Positions 8,370 to 16,303 of a stretch of 64,000 nucleotides of DNA are shown in pieces. The notes beneath the pieces are model-generated. The model saw only the letters and a list, made by a program, of their open reading frames with translations. It was not told the origin of the DNA and ran no database searches. The position numbers were made by a program, and so were the translations under genes. The DNA comes from Magnetovibrio sp. PR-2. Its GTDB lineage: Bacteria > Pseudomonadota > Alphaproteobacteria > Rhodospirillales > Magnetovibrionaceae. The stretch's first letter is position 1. Every line of letters begins with the position of its first letter. The DNA lies in assembly GCF_036689815.1 (NCBI RefSeq), contig NZ_JBAHUR010000012.1, forward strand, positions 1 to 64,000, written 5' to 3'.

Positions 8370-9992
8370 GTGGACCGTGGGCTGAGCGATAGACTGCGCG
8401 AAGCCGCGCGACGCGTGCTTGTTAGCATAGCTCAAGTGGGTTTTACCCAAACACCCGTTCAAGGCCTTCTGTTGTTGTCCGCTGCGGCGGTTCTTTCCCC
8501 CATGAGTGCCGTCGGTGCGTTGTGCGGGGCCTTTGCCAGTGTGGCCTTCGGCGCGCGATTTGGTCAAAGTGATGAAGAGCAAGCCTCAGGGCTTGGCGGG
8601 TATGACACCACAATCTTAGGGCTGCTGTGGGGTGGTGCCTTGGGCCAAGGTGGCGCGCCCGTTGTTTTCTTCCCCGTGGCTTTGCTGGCATGTTTGGCTG
8701 TGCAACCGTATCTCAAGGTGCATATGTGGCGCTGGCAACTGCCGCCCATGGCCTCATCGGGTTTGCTGATGGGCTGGCTCAGCGCGGGGCTCTTCAGCGC
8801 GTTTGGGGCAAACTTTTGGGACCATCCGGGGCTGTTGCCGTTTGGTGAGATCGCCATCGTGGTGGCTGTGGGCCTTGTCGGCGTTGCCTTGTTCTTGCGT
8901 TCCTGGAAAGGGGCGCTGGTGTGTGCGGTGATGACGGGGGTGAGTGCCTTAGGCGCAGGGCTGGTGTATGACACAGCCAGCCCCATAGGCCCTGCGGGTC
9001 TCTGGGCCTTTGCGGTTGCTCCAGCGACGTTTGCCTTGGCGGGCGCTTATCTTCCGGACAATCGTTTGGGGGTTACAGCGGGTGTGCTGTCTGGGGTCCT
9101 TGCTTGTGCAGTCTGGATGGTTTGGGACTTCACCGGTCTTAGCGTTTATGTCCCACCCTTGCTGGCACCGATCTTTATCGGTGTTTGGGTGAGTTTAATT
9201 CTGGTTTTGAAAAAGACCCGTGGGGCCGTTCTGTATCCCAGCTTAATGCAAGCCGTTGAAATGATCCGCTTGGCCAAAGCCAAAGGGCAAAAGGTGGTTG
9301 CTCTGACGGGGGCTGGGGCGAGCACAGCATCCGGCATTCCGGATTACACCACCGGGGCATGGTTGCCACCCGGTGTGCCGGTCGAAGATTATAATTTTGT
9401 CAATTTCCAAGCCTATGAGCGAAGCCGCGCCTTGTATTGGGCGGCCTGTGCTCACTTTCGCGATATCGTATCTGCGGCGCAGCCGAACCCTGCCCATACG
9501 GCCATTGCGGCCCTGGAGCGGTGCGGGATTATCGACAGCGTAGTGACGCAAAATGTCGATCAGCTTCACCAAGCCGCAGGCAGCCACCATGTGACAGATC
9601 TGCACGGCACTTTGGAGCACGTGCGTTGCATTTCGTGTGTCTGGCAGGGGCCATGGCCCGAACCGCCGGCGCCAATGGCGTGTCCGCATTGCGGTGGGCT
9701 GGTCAAACCGGCCGTTGTCGCCATGGGGGAAAACATCCCTGCGGCCACTTGGGCGCAAGCCTGGGATCAGGTGAAAGATGCCTCTGTGGTTTTGGTCGTG
9801 GGCTCTCAACTTGGCATTACGTCCTCGGCGACGCTTGTTGTTGAGGCCCGCCGCAACAATGGCGCATTTATTTTCTTAACCCTTGGAGAGGTCGGGGTTC
9901 CAGTGTTTGACGGAGATATTTTTTTGCCGTTTTATGCGGAGTTGGCCTTGCCGAGTATGGCAACGTTACTCGATTGCAAAGAGACAATTTGA
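8370..9992 (+). CDS. Urea-transporter-like membrane domain fused to Sir2 NAD-dependent deacylase
   Basis: A 540-residue two-part protein. Residues about 25-285 are highly hydrophobic, with about ten membrane segments; 'TPVQGLLLLSAA' and 'GLGGYDTTILGLLWGG' match the pore signature pattern of the SLC14/bacterial urea transporter family. From about residue 300 a cytosolic Sir2 domain follows: 'GAGASTASGIPDY' (NAD loop, lacking the usual Arg after Asp-Phe), 'TQNVDQLHQAAG' near 393, catalytic His412 in 'LHGT', and zinc cysteines in 'CISC' and 'CPHC'. Sirtuins remove acyl groups from lysine using NAD. The frame is uninterrupted, so this is a true fusion unless the sequence is wrong. GTG 8370 follows the stop of the decarboxylase by one base, with AAAAGG ahead, making it the fifth operon gene. 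The transported solute is unknown; I infer urea, an amide or a small product. Confidence 0.8.
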   Translation: MDRGLSDRLREAARRVLVSIAQVGFTQTPVQGLLLLSAAAVLSPMSAVGALCGAFASVAFGARFGQSDEEQASGLGGYDTTILGLLWGGALGQGGAPVVFFPVALLACLAVQPYLKVHMWRWQLPPMASSGLLMGWLSAGLFSAFGANFWDHPGLLPFGEIAIVVAVGLVGVALFLRSWKGALVCAVMTGVSALGAGLVYDTASPIGPAGLWAFAVAPATFALAGAYLPDNRLGVTAGVLSGVLACAVWMVWDFTGLSVYVPPLLAPIFIGVWVSLILVLKKTRGAVLYPSLMQAVEMIRLAKAKGQKVVALTGAGASTASGIPDYTTGAWLPPGVPVEDYNFVNFQAYERSRALYWAACAHFRDIVSAAQPNPAHTAIAALERCGIIDSVVTQNVDQLHQAAGSHHVTDLHGTLEHVRCISCVWQGPWPEPPAPMACPHCGGLVKPAVVAMGENIPAATWAQAWDQVKDASVVLVVGSQLGITSSATLVVEARRNNGAFIFLTLGEVGVPVFDGDIFLPFYAELALPSMATLLDCKETI

Positions 9993-10078
9993 GTTTTTCT
10001 TTTTAGGCACAGAAATGTTTCGAAGATTTTCAATCTTATGCCATGCTGTCGGGGGTGCAAGATATGAAGGATACGGTT

Positions 10079-10405
10079 ATGGCCTCCAATGAAGTGTTAA
10101 GCCGCGATTTTGTGACACGGCTGAAGAAGTACACCCGCGAAAAGAACCGCGAAGTCATCGATCCCCTCATTCCAGAATTGACGCTTGACGCTTTCGAAGA
10201 GCTTGTCGACCTAACGGCGAAGGTTCGCGGCGCTTATCTCAAGCAGTTTTTTTATATTGCAGAACACACCGAAGGCGACTTCCCGAAGGGGGAAGAACTG
10301 AAGAAGCTTCAGGGTATGCGCGAAGTCTACGAAGAGATGATTGCCGCGCATCAAGCCTTGGAGACAGCCGTTGAACGGGGCTATCTCACTGTCAAACAAG
10401 GGTGA
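10079..10405 (+). CDS. Small helical protein of unknown function
   Basis: A 108-residue, charged, mostly helical protein with no motif I recognise. I choose ATG 10079 because AAGGA at 10067-10071 lies 7 bases before it; ATG 10064 is an alternative with a poorer site. There is no signal peptide, cysteine or membrane segment. It lies 86 bases after the transporter-Sir2 gene in the same direction, so it may be the last gene of that operon or be independent; no terminator separates them. The composition (Lys/Glu-rich helices, 'LKKYTREKNREVIDPL', 'GMREVYEEMIAAHQAL') suggests a cytosolic binding or structural role, which is only an inference. Confidence 0.65.
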   Translation: MASNEVLSRDFVTRLKKYTREKNREVIDPLIPELTLDAFEELVDLTAKVRGAYLKQFFYIAEHTEGDFPKGEELKKLQGMREVYEEMIAAHQALETAVERGYLTVKQG

Positions 10406-10419
10406 TGCCACCCGGGCGA

Positions 10420-11193
10420 TTATGTGCGCGCTAGCAAACTTTCTGCAAACTCACAAAAACCAAACCCGCCTTTTCCCTGGGTGATGAATTTCGGGCCTTG
10501 TGGCATCAGTTTTAAATATCGCTGGATATTGGCGACGCCGATGGTGTTTTTGAATTCGGCAAACATGGTTTCATCATTGGGGGAATCGCCGATAAAGGCA
10601 CATTGTTCCGCCGTGATGCCGTCTTGTTGGTCGAGCCAAGCCTTCGCCGCCGTTGCCTTGTTGTAATCGCCAATCCAGACATTGATGTGAATTGAGCTAA
10701 AGCGCGCGGTTACGCCCTGTTCCAACCACCAATGGGTGGCTTGTTCGGCGAGTTCGCGCGCGATGCTGGCTTGTTGACCGATGTCGAAAGCAATATCTGT
10801 CAGTCGAAAATCTTGATCTTGTGCAAAATCGATCATGGGGAAGCGTTTTCGAAAGTCTTCGCTGAGCTCCATCAATCTGTCGAAATTGGCTTTTCTTTCT
10901 GCCTCACCACACAAAAAATGGCGGTGCACATGGTTGTTGTGGTCTTGATGCAACCAAAAGCTGCCATTTTCAGTGATGACGGTTTGCACAGGCCAGGTTC
11001 GCACGAAGCAATCGGCCCAGCCCGCACACCCCCCGGTTATGGGCACGACGATGATACCGGCGTCCTTTAAACGCTGAAGCGCTTGCAAAACTTCGGGGGG
11101 GAGGCGCCCTTCCCATGTCAAAGTGTCGTCAATGTCACTAAAGACCACCCGGATATCCGTTGGCCATATCGCAGGAAGTGGTTTTGGGGGCAT
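10420..11193 (-). CDS. HAD-superfamily phosphatase (Cof/HAD-IIB type)
   Basis: A 257-residue haloacid dehalogenase-like hydrolase. The nucleophile motif is 'FSDIDDTLT' close to the N-terminus, motif II is 'VPITGG', and the metal-binding motif IV is 'GDSPNDETMF'. The IIB-type cap between them, together with 'TENGSFW', resembles phosphatases that act on sugar phosphates (sucrose-phosphate or mannosyl-3-phosphoglycerate phosphatase-like). The natural substrate is unknown. The frame remains open upstream to a TTG at 11328, but the extra 45 residues are unlike the family, so I take ATG 11193; its ribosome site is weak. It is convergent with the small helical protein gene and divergent from the cyclic-nucleotide-binding gene, with about 195 bases of AT-rich promoter region between. 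Confidence 0.82.
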   Translation of the reverse strand: MPPKPLPAIWPTDIRVVFSDIDDTLTWEGRLPPEVLQALQRLKDAGIIVVPITGGCAGWADCFVRTWPVQTVITENGSFWLHQDHNNHVHRHFLCGEAERKANFDRLMELSEDFRKRFPMIDFAQDQDFRLTDIAFDIGQQASIARELAEQATHWWLEQGVTARFSSIHINVWIGDYNKATAAKAWLDQQDGITAEQCAFIGDSPNDETMFAEFKNTIGVANIQRYLKLMPQGPKFITQGKGGFGFCEFAESLLART

Positions 11194-11389
11194 ATGTGTG
11201 GCGCAATCTAATGTTGTGGGGGAGGGAATTGAGGTGTGCTTTGCGGGCAAGGCGTTAGACGGTATATGAAAGCCGTTCTCTGCCCAGCCGTAGAAAAAAC
11301 ATGCTGCGCATGCGAAAGATAGAGACAAGCGCTCATTTTCTGATTAAACATTAAATATCTAATAATCTGAATAAAAAAGTCTCGTAAAT

Positions 11390-11821
11390 ATGTCGATTAT
11401 TGAGGGTGAAAGTAGCCGAACGTTTTCAGCTGGGGAAGTTGTCTTCTCTGAAGGTGATCTCGGCCACGAAATGTACGTGATTCAAAGCGGATCTGTGGAA
11501 GTCACCATTGATATCGATGGGGAACCGCACCAGGTCTCTACGCTTGAGCGTGGGGATTTTTTTGGCGAGATGTCGTTGCTGGAGACCCTGCCAAGAAGTG
11601 CGACCGTCCGCTGTCTTGAAGAAACGAGCGTCCTCACGATTCATTCTGGAACGCTTCTGTTGCGGATCCGCCGTGATCCGACCTTTGCCTTTGAAATTAT
11701 TAAACGAATGAGCCACAAGATCCGCTCAACCAATCACCAGTTGACCGAGCTCAAGCGTGAGCTGGGACAGCGCCATCTTGACCCGGTGGACGCCCCTGGA
11801 AAATGGGAGCGTGTGGAATGA
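11390..11821 (+). CDS. Stand-alone cyclic-nucleotide-binding domain protein
   Basis: A 143-residue protein that is little more than a CRP-type cyclic nucleotide-binding domain. The phosphate-binding cassette 'FGEMSLLETLPRSATV' is complete, including Glu60 (ribose contact) and Arg69 (cyclic phosphate contact), and the preceding beta-roll signature 'GEVVFSEGDLGHEMYVIQSGSV' is typical. There is no DNA-binding helix-turn-helix; the C-terminus is a charged helix. It should therefore act by protein contact or as a nucleotide sensor. The stop overlaps the metallophosphoesterase start (ATGA), and the exporter three genes downstream carries a similar domain, suggesting shared cAMP or cGMP control. Confidence 0.88.
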   Translation: MSIIEGESSRTFSAGEVVFSEGDLGHEMYVIQSGSVEVTIDIDGEPHQVSTLERGDFFGEMSLLETLPRSATVRCLEETSVLTIHSGTLLLRIRRDPTFAFEIIKRMSHKIRSTNHQLTELKRELGQRHLDPVDAPGKWERVE

Positions 11822-12564
11822 TCATCGACATCCAAGAAGAGCGTATGTTGATCATTTCCGACCTGCACATCGGAAACCCTTTTTGTGACATTAAGAAGGA
11901 CTTGGTTTCGTTTTTGAACGAAGCCATCGACAAAGGCTATTCGGTCTGCATCAATGGTGACGGTATCGATGTTATGCAGACGTCCCTGCCCACACTCACC
12001 AATGAACTGCCCGTTTTGTTGGCGGCGCTGCGCCGCTTCAAAGAAAAAGGGTTGTCACTGTATTATGTCGTGGGAAACCACGATTTGGTGTTTGAAAAGT
12101 TCCTTACCAGCACCAGTCATTTCGCATTTTCGCCGTTCCTGAACTTGGAATCGGGCGGTAAACGCATCCGAATTGAACACGGTTTTTTGTATGACAAGAA
12201 CTTTGTGAAAAACCCGCAAGTCTATGAATTCTTTGTTCATTTAGGCGGGTATTTCCTGAAGATTCTTCCCGCTTTTTATCGCTTGTGGATTTTCTATGAG
12301 AACATCAAAAACGGGAAAAACCGGAAAAACACACAACATCAAGGCATCAATGGGGAAGCCCCTGAGTTTGCGAAAGCTGCCCAGGTCATTCTTCAGCGGG
12401 GGTTTGATAGTGTCGTGTTCGGGCACACGCACCACAGTGGACATGTGGAGCTTGAGCAAGACCAACACTATTATAATTCTGGATCCTTCATGTTATCGTA
12501 CCATTACATCAAGATAGAGAACGGAGAGGCGGAATTGGCCCTTTGGGAAAAGGGCTCGATTTAG
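11818..12564 (+). CDS. Calcineurin-like metallophosphoesterase (LpxH-like)
   Basis: A 248-residue phosphoesterase with the dinuclear metal motifs in order: 'ISDLHIG' (D-x-H), 'NGDGID' (G-D-x-x-D), 'GNHD', 'EHG' and 'GHTHHSG'. The spacing and the 'LHIGNP' loop resemble the UDP-2,3-diacylglucosamine hydrolase (LpxH/LpxI functional group) and related membrane-lipid pyrophosphatases. A hydrophobic, aromatic stretch near residues 135-165 may be the membrane-associated cap. Its position between a cyclic-nucleotide-binding protein and an envelope export cluster supports a lipid or nucleotide diphosphate substrate, but a cyclic-nucleotide phosphodiesterase is also possible. Start ATG 11818 overlaps the upstream stop. 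Confidence 0.78.
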   Translation: MIIDIQEERMLIISDLHIGNPFCDIKKDLVSFLNEAIDKGYSVCINGDGIDVMQTSLPTLTNELPVLLAALRRFKEKGLSLYYVVGNHDLVFEKFLTSTSHFAFSPFLNLESGGKRIRIEHGFLYDKNFVKNPQVYEFFVHLGGYFLKILPAFYRLWIFYENIKNGKNRKNTQHQGINGEAPEFAKAAQVILQRGFDSVVFGHTHHSGHVELEQDQHYYNSGSFMLSYHYIKIENGEAELALWEKGSI

Positions 12565-12615
12565 TCGCTAGCTGACATCTTTACAACTGACAACAACTCA
12601 ACAATTGGAGTGCTC

Positions 12616-13434
12616 ATGTTGAAGGCCATACAAACCCTATTCTCCGTCACAGCCCTGGCGGCCATGACGTTTTCGGCTTTGCCGACGCAAGCAGAAGAGC
12701 TGACCGGTCGTCAAATTATGGACAAGGTTTCCGACATCCATGATCGGCCCTACGAGTTTGAATCCCAAGAGATGTTGTTGATCGATCGGCAAGGTGGTGA
12801 GGAAAAACGCGAAGTTCGGCGTTATACTCACGATTTTGGTGAAGGCGAGAAGAAATATCTGGTCTCGTTCCTGGCTCCCCAAGGTGTGCGCGGTGTTGCG
12901 CTGTTGACGTGGCAACACAAGGTCGAGGAAGACGAGCAGTTCTTGTACCTGCCGTCACAAGGCAAAAAAATGAAGCGCATCGCGAAAAGCGGTAAGCGCA
13001 ATTATTTCATGGGTACGGACCTGACGTTCGAAGATTTGATCAGTGAAACCCGTGACAAATTCGACTACAAGCGTCAGGAAGATGCTGAGCGCGAAGGCAA
13101 ACCTGTTTATGTCATTGATGCTTACCCCATGGATGAGAAACTCAAGCGGTCGACCGGATATCAGTACCGTCGTCTCTTTGTGCAAAAAGACATCTCCTTT
13201 ATTGTGGAAACGGAATACTACGATCGCCGTGGGCGTTTTATTAAACGTCAGCTGTCTCAAGACTTAGAAGACATCGGTGATGGTGGTCTGCGTGCAAAAA
13301 CGCAAATTATCGACAATGAATCGAAAAAACACAAAACCATTACAACGGTGTACGACCGTTCGTTCGAGAAAAGTCTCGTGGACAAGAAAATCTTCCGCCA
13401 ACGCTATATCACTTCAGGCAAACACGTTCGTTAA
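12616..13434 (+). CDS. LolA-like outer-membrane lipoprotein-sorting protein
   Basis: A 272-residue exported protein with a clear signal peptide ending near 'LPTQAEEL'. The mature part follows the pattern of the LolA-like family that accompanies MMPL exporters: 'GRQIMDKVSDIHDRP', a Tyr/Phe-rich beta sheet, 'FLYLPSQGKKMKRIAKSGKRNYFMGTDLTFED' and 'VIDAYPM'. Such proteins form an open beta half-barrel that carries acyl chains across the periplasm. TTGGAG five bases before ATG 12616 fixes the start; a GTG at 12610 is less likely. The RND exporter follows after 85 bases that contain a hairpin. Confidence 0.85.
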   Translation: MLKAIQTLFSVTALAAMTFSALPTQAEELTGRQIMDKVSDIHDRPYEFESQEMLLIDRQGGEEKREVRRYTHDFGEGEKKYLVSFLAPQGVRGVALLTWQHKVEEDEQFLYLPSQGKKMKRIAKSGKRNYFMGTDLTFEDLISETRDKFDYKRQEDAEREGKPVYVIDAYPMDEKLKRSTGYQYRRLFVQKDISFIVETEYYDRRGRFIKRQLSQDLEDIGDGGLRAKTQIIDNESKKHKTITTVYDRSFEKSLVDKKIFRQRYITSGKHVR

Positions 13435-13478
13435 TCGCGAACGGGTGGGATAATCCAGTCAGTTTCTGTTTCAGATCA

Positions 13479-13497
13479 GGACTGCTCAGCGCAGTCC
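13479..13497 (+). promoter_or_regulatory. Intercistronic hairpin before the RND exporter gene
   Basis: GGACTGC at 13479-13485 and GCAGTCC at 13491-13497 form a perfect 7-bp stem with a 5-base loop between the LolA-like and RND genes. There is no following run of T, so it is not a simple terminator. It may protect or process the mRNA and set different levels for the two proteins. Confidence 0.5.
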
Positions 13498-13519
13498 GTG
13501 GCAACAATGAGTATTGAAT

Positions 13520-16303
13520 ATGCGTGTAGAGAACGTCTTAGAGTTTGGTCACCGTCATAAGCTTCTGTCCATTATTATGGTGATCTTGTGCACTGTTGTT
13601 GCCGTCTCCGGCCTTTTGAAACTCAAAATTGACACCAGCTATGAAAGCTTGATCTCCAAAGAGGATTCGGGCTGGCCGATCTACAGCGAAACCGTTGAAA
13701 ACTTTGGGTCGGACAACACCACCATCATCTATGTCAAAGATGAGGCCCTCTGGACCCCCGATAAGCTGTTTATGCTCGAAGAGCTCGTCCGGGGCTTGGA
13801 AGACTTAGATAAGGTCGAAAAGGTCGAAAGCCTGTTCAGTGCCTTGTCCATTCGCGATGACGGGGGCTTCTTGGACGCCTCACCGCTGATGGATATCGCG
13901 CCGTATGACCAAGAAGAAACGGACATGGTTAAGGAGAAGGCGCTCTATTCTCCTTTGATCAAACGCAATCTTTTGTCGGAACAGGGCAATATCACAGCGA
14001 TCAACGTCACGGTCGATCGCAGCGAGCGCGAACCCGAATTTAACCTGGCGTTTTATGAGCAGGTTGAGAACCTATTGGTTCCGGTCCGCGAGAATTTTGG
14101 TGATGTCTTTCAAGTCGGCCCGCCACGGTTGAATGTAGAAATTGAAAAGTCCATGTTTGAGGACCTTACGATCCTCACCCCGATTTCGTCGTTGCTGCTG
14201 TTCGGTTCCATTCTGTTTTTCTTGAGAACCGGCTACTCGTGCATCATTCCCATGACGACATCCGGTCTGTCCATTCTATGGACATTTGGATTTATGGGGC
14301 ACATGGGTATTCCGTTGTCCTTGCTGACGGCAATTGTACCGTCGTTGGTCATCGTCATTGGTTCGACCGAAGACACACACATGTTGACGGCCTATCTGCA
14401 TGGCATCGACAACAAAAAACCGGATCGCATCAAGGCCATTCGCTACATGGCAAAGCATGTTGGCTTGCCGATTTTCATCACGGGCTTCACCACGGCAATC
14501 GGCTTTTTCTCCAACGCGCTTTCTGAAATCCCGTTGATCCAGCACTTCGCTTACGCGTCGTCTTTCTCCATGCTGGCGAACCTTTTGGGTACTGTTCTTA
14601 TGGTGCCGCTGATGTTGGCCGTCGCGGGTCCGCGCAAAAATCCTTTGGGTGAAGAAGATGGCGAACCGACAGGTCTTGTCGGCCAAATCCTCAAAGTTCT
14701 GGACAACATCGGCGACAAGCACGGCCCGAAGGTTGTCATCACGACCGCGATCTTGCTGGTGGCTTTGGGGTGGACGGCGACAACGGTGCGGGTATCCAAT
14801 GACCCGCTGAGTTATTTCAAAAGCTCTAACCCTCTTGTGCACAATGCCGACACCTTGCATGACGGTTTGTCTGGGATGCAGATTTTTTATCTGACGTTCA
14901 ATAGCCAAAAAGATCAGTTCTTCAGAGAGCCTGAAAACCTCAAAGCGATCGAGAGCATTGCCGACGCCTTGCGTGATCAAGAGAATACGGTGACGGGAGG
15001 GGAGCAAGCCTTTGATAAGGTGATTTCCTTGTCGGATTATGTGGCGTTGTTGAACCGCGAAATGAAAGAAGCCGACGCCGCTCATTACCGTGTTCCGGAT
15101 ACCCGGCGCGAAATTGACGAATTGCTGTTGATGCTTCAGCGCTCCGACGTTGAACGGTTTTCGACCTTCGATTATTCCAAGCTCAATATCGTCGTGCGTC
15201 ACAACATTTCGGACAGTCACGTCCTGAACACCGTTCTCGACGAGTTTGAAGAAAAGCTAAAACCCTTACTTCCCGAGAACGTGACGTATCAGTTCACAGG
15301 TGAAAACCTGATGATCAACCGGGCCGCGGAAAGCTTGTTCTCGAGCCAGATTGAAAGTTTGGCGATCTTGATCGTTTTGATCTTGTTCATCATGACGACC
15401 CTGTACACGTCGATTGTCGCTGGGGTGATCTCTTTGGTTCCGAACTTGATCCCGGTTGTGTTCAACTTCGGCGTCATGGGGTTGTTTGAAATTCCGCTTA
15501 ACCCGGGCACGGCTACGGTGGCGGCGATTGCGGTGGGTATTGCCATCGATGATACGATTCACTTAATGACCCGATACGCCGAGATATGTCGACAGGAAAC
15601 GGACCAGAAAAAAGCGGCCAAGTTGACGGTTCGCAGTCAGGCTGTACCGGTCGTCTCCACATCCATCTCGTTGGCACTGGGCTTTGGTATCCTCGCGATT
15701 TCCAACTTCCAGATTGTGGCTCAATTTGGGTTCCTTGCGGCCGCAACCATGATGTATGCGTTGCTGTCGGATTTGTTGGTCACACCGATTATCCTGCGCA
15801 GCGTGCGGATCGTGGGTATGTACGACATCGTGTCGATGAAAGTCAGCAAGACGATTTTGGATTCGTGTCCATTGTTCGACAACATGTCGCCGTACCAGAT
15901 CAAAAAGTCGATCCTTTTGTCCCAAATCCATTCGTTCGAGGAACAAGATGCTTTGTTGCAGCAAGGTGACGTTGACCGCAAACTCCTCGTTGTCTTGGAA
16001 GGCAGCGTAGAGGTCGTGCGCACGTCCGGTGGCAGTGAAATCCGGTTGGCAGAAATGGGTCCGGGTAGTGTGATCGGTGAAATTGCTTTCGTGAGAAAAG
16101 GGATTGAACGCACGGCAACGGTCCGCGCGCTTGAGCCTGTGACGGTTATGTCGATGGAATGGGAATCTACCCAAAAGGGCCTCAAGTTCTATCCGCGCAT
16201 TGCTTCTATGCTGAACTCCAATATCTCCAGAATTTTGGGCGAACGTTTGGCCAAAACGACGGAAGATCTGGCAGAAGTCCGCAAGTCGATTGGATCAACC
16301 TGA
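13520..16303 (+). CDS. RND/MMPL exporter with C-terminal cyclic-nucleotide-binding domain
   Basis: A 927-residue membrane protein of the predicted-exporter RND type. One membrane helix near residues 17-35, a periplasmic domain, then five or six helices (about 220-390), a second single helix (about 412-430), a second periplasmic domain, and another helix group (about 610-770) give the doubled RND layout; 'VGIAIDDTIHLMTRY' is the usual conserved late helix. From about residue 775 a cyclic-nucleotide-binding domain follows, with an intact phosphate cassette 'IGEIAFVRKGIERTATV' (Glu854, Arg864). RND exporters of this type move lipids or hydrophobic molecules by proton-motive force. A regulatory nucleotide domain on such a pump is unusual. 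ATG 13520 is chosen over TTG 13514. The outer-membrane gene begins on its last base. Confidence 0.87.
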   Translation: MRVENVLEFGHRHKLLSIIMVILCTVVAVSGLLKLKIDTSYESLISKEDSGWPIYSETVENFGSDNTTIIYVKDEALWTPDKLFMLEELVRGLEDLDKVEKVESLFSALSIRDDGGFLDASPLMDIAPYDQEETDMVKEKALYSPLIKRNLLSEQGNITAINVTVDRSEREPEFNLAFYEQVENLLVPVRENFGDVFQVGPPRLNVEIEKSMFEDLTILTPISSLLLFGSILFFLRTGYSCIIPMTTSGLSILWTFGFMGHMGIPLSLLTAIVPSLVIVIGSTEDTHMLTAYLHGIDNKKPDRIKAIRYMAKHVGLPIFITGFTTAIGFFSNALSEIPLIQHFAYASSFSMLANLLGTVLMVPLMLAVAGPRKNPLGEEDGEPTGLVGQILKVLDNIGDKHGPKVVITTAILLVALGWTATTVRVSNDPLSYFKSSNPLVHNADTLHDGLSGMQIFYLTFNSQKDQFFREPENLKAIESIADALRDQENTVTGGEQAFDKVISLSDYVALLNREMKEADAAHYRVPDTRREIDELLLMLQRSDVERFSTFDYSKLNIVVRHNISDSHVLNTVLDEFEEKLKPLLPENVTYQFTGENLMINRAAESLFSSQIESLAILIVLILFIMTTLYTSIVAGVISLVPNLIPVVFNFGVMGLFEIPLNPGTATVAAIAVGIAIDDTIHLMTRYAEICRQETDQKKAAKLTVRSQAVPVVSTSISLALGFGILAISNFQIVAQFGFLAAATMMYALLSDLLVTPIILRSVRIVGMYDIVSMKVSKTILDSCPLFDNMSPYQIKKSILLSQIHSFEEQDALLQQGDVDRKLLVVLEGSVEVVRTSGGSEIRLAEMGPGSVIGEIAFVRKGIERTATVRALEPVTVMSMEWESTQKGLKFYPRIASMLNSNISRILGERLAKTTEDLAEVRKSIGST

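Noticed and set aside
8370-9992. Two separate genes instead of a transporter-Sir2 fusion
   Set aside because: The frame is continuous, and the internal ATG at 9247 lacks a ribosome site, so a fusion is the simpler reading.
14276-15220. 314-codon minus-strand open frame
   Set aside because: It is antisense to the RND exporter, is rich in His/Arg/Gln, and has no recognisable domain; a composition artefact.
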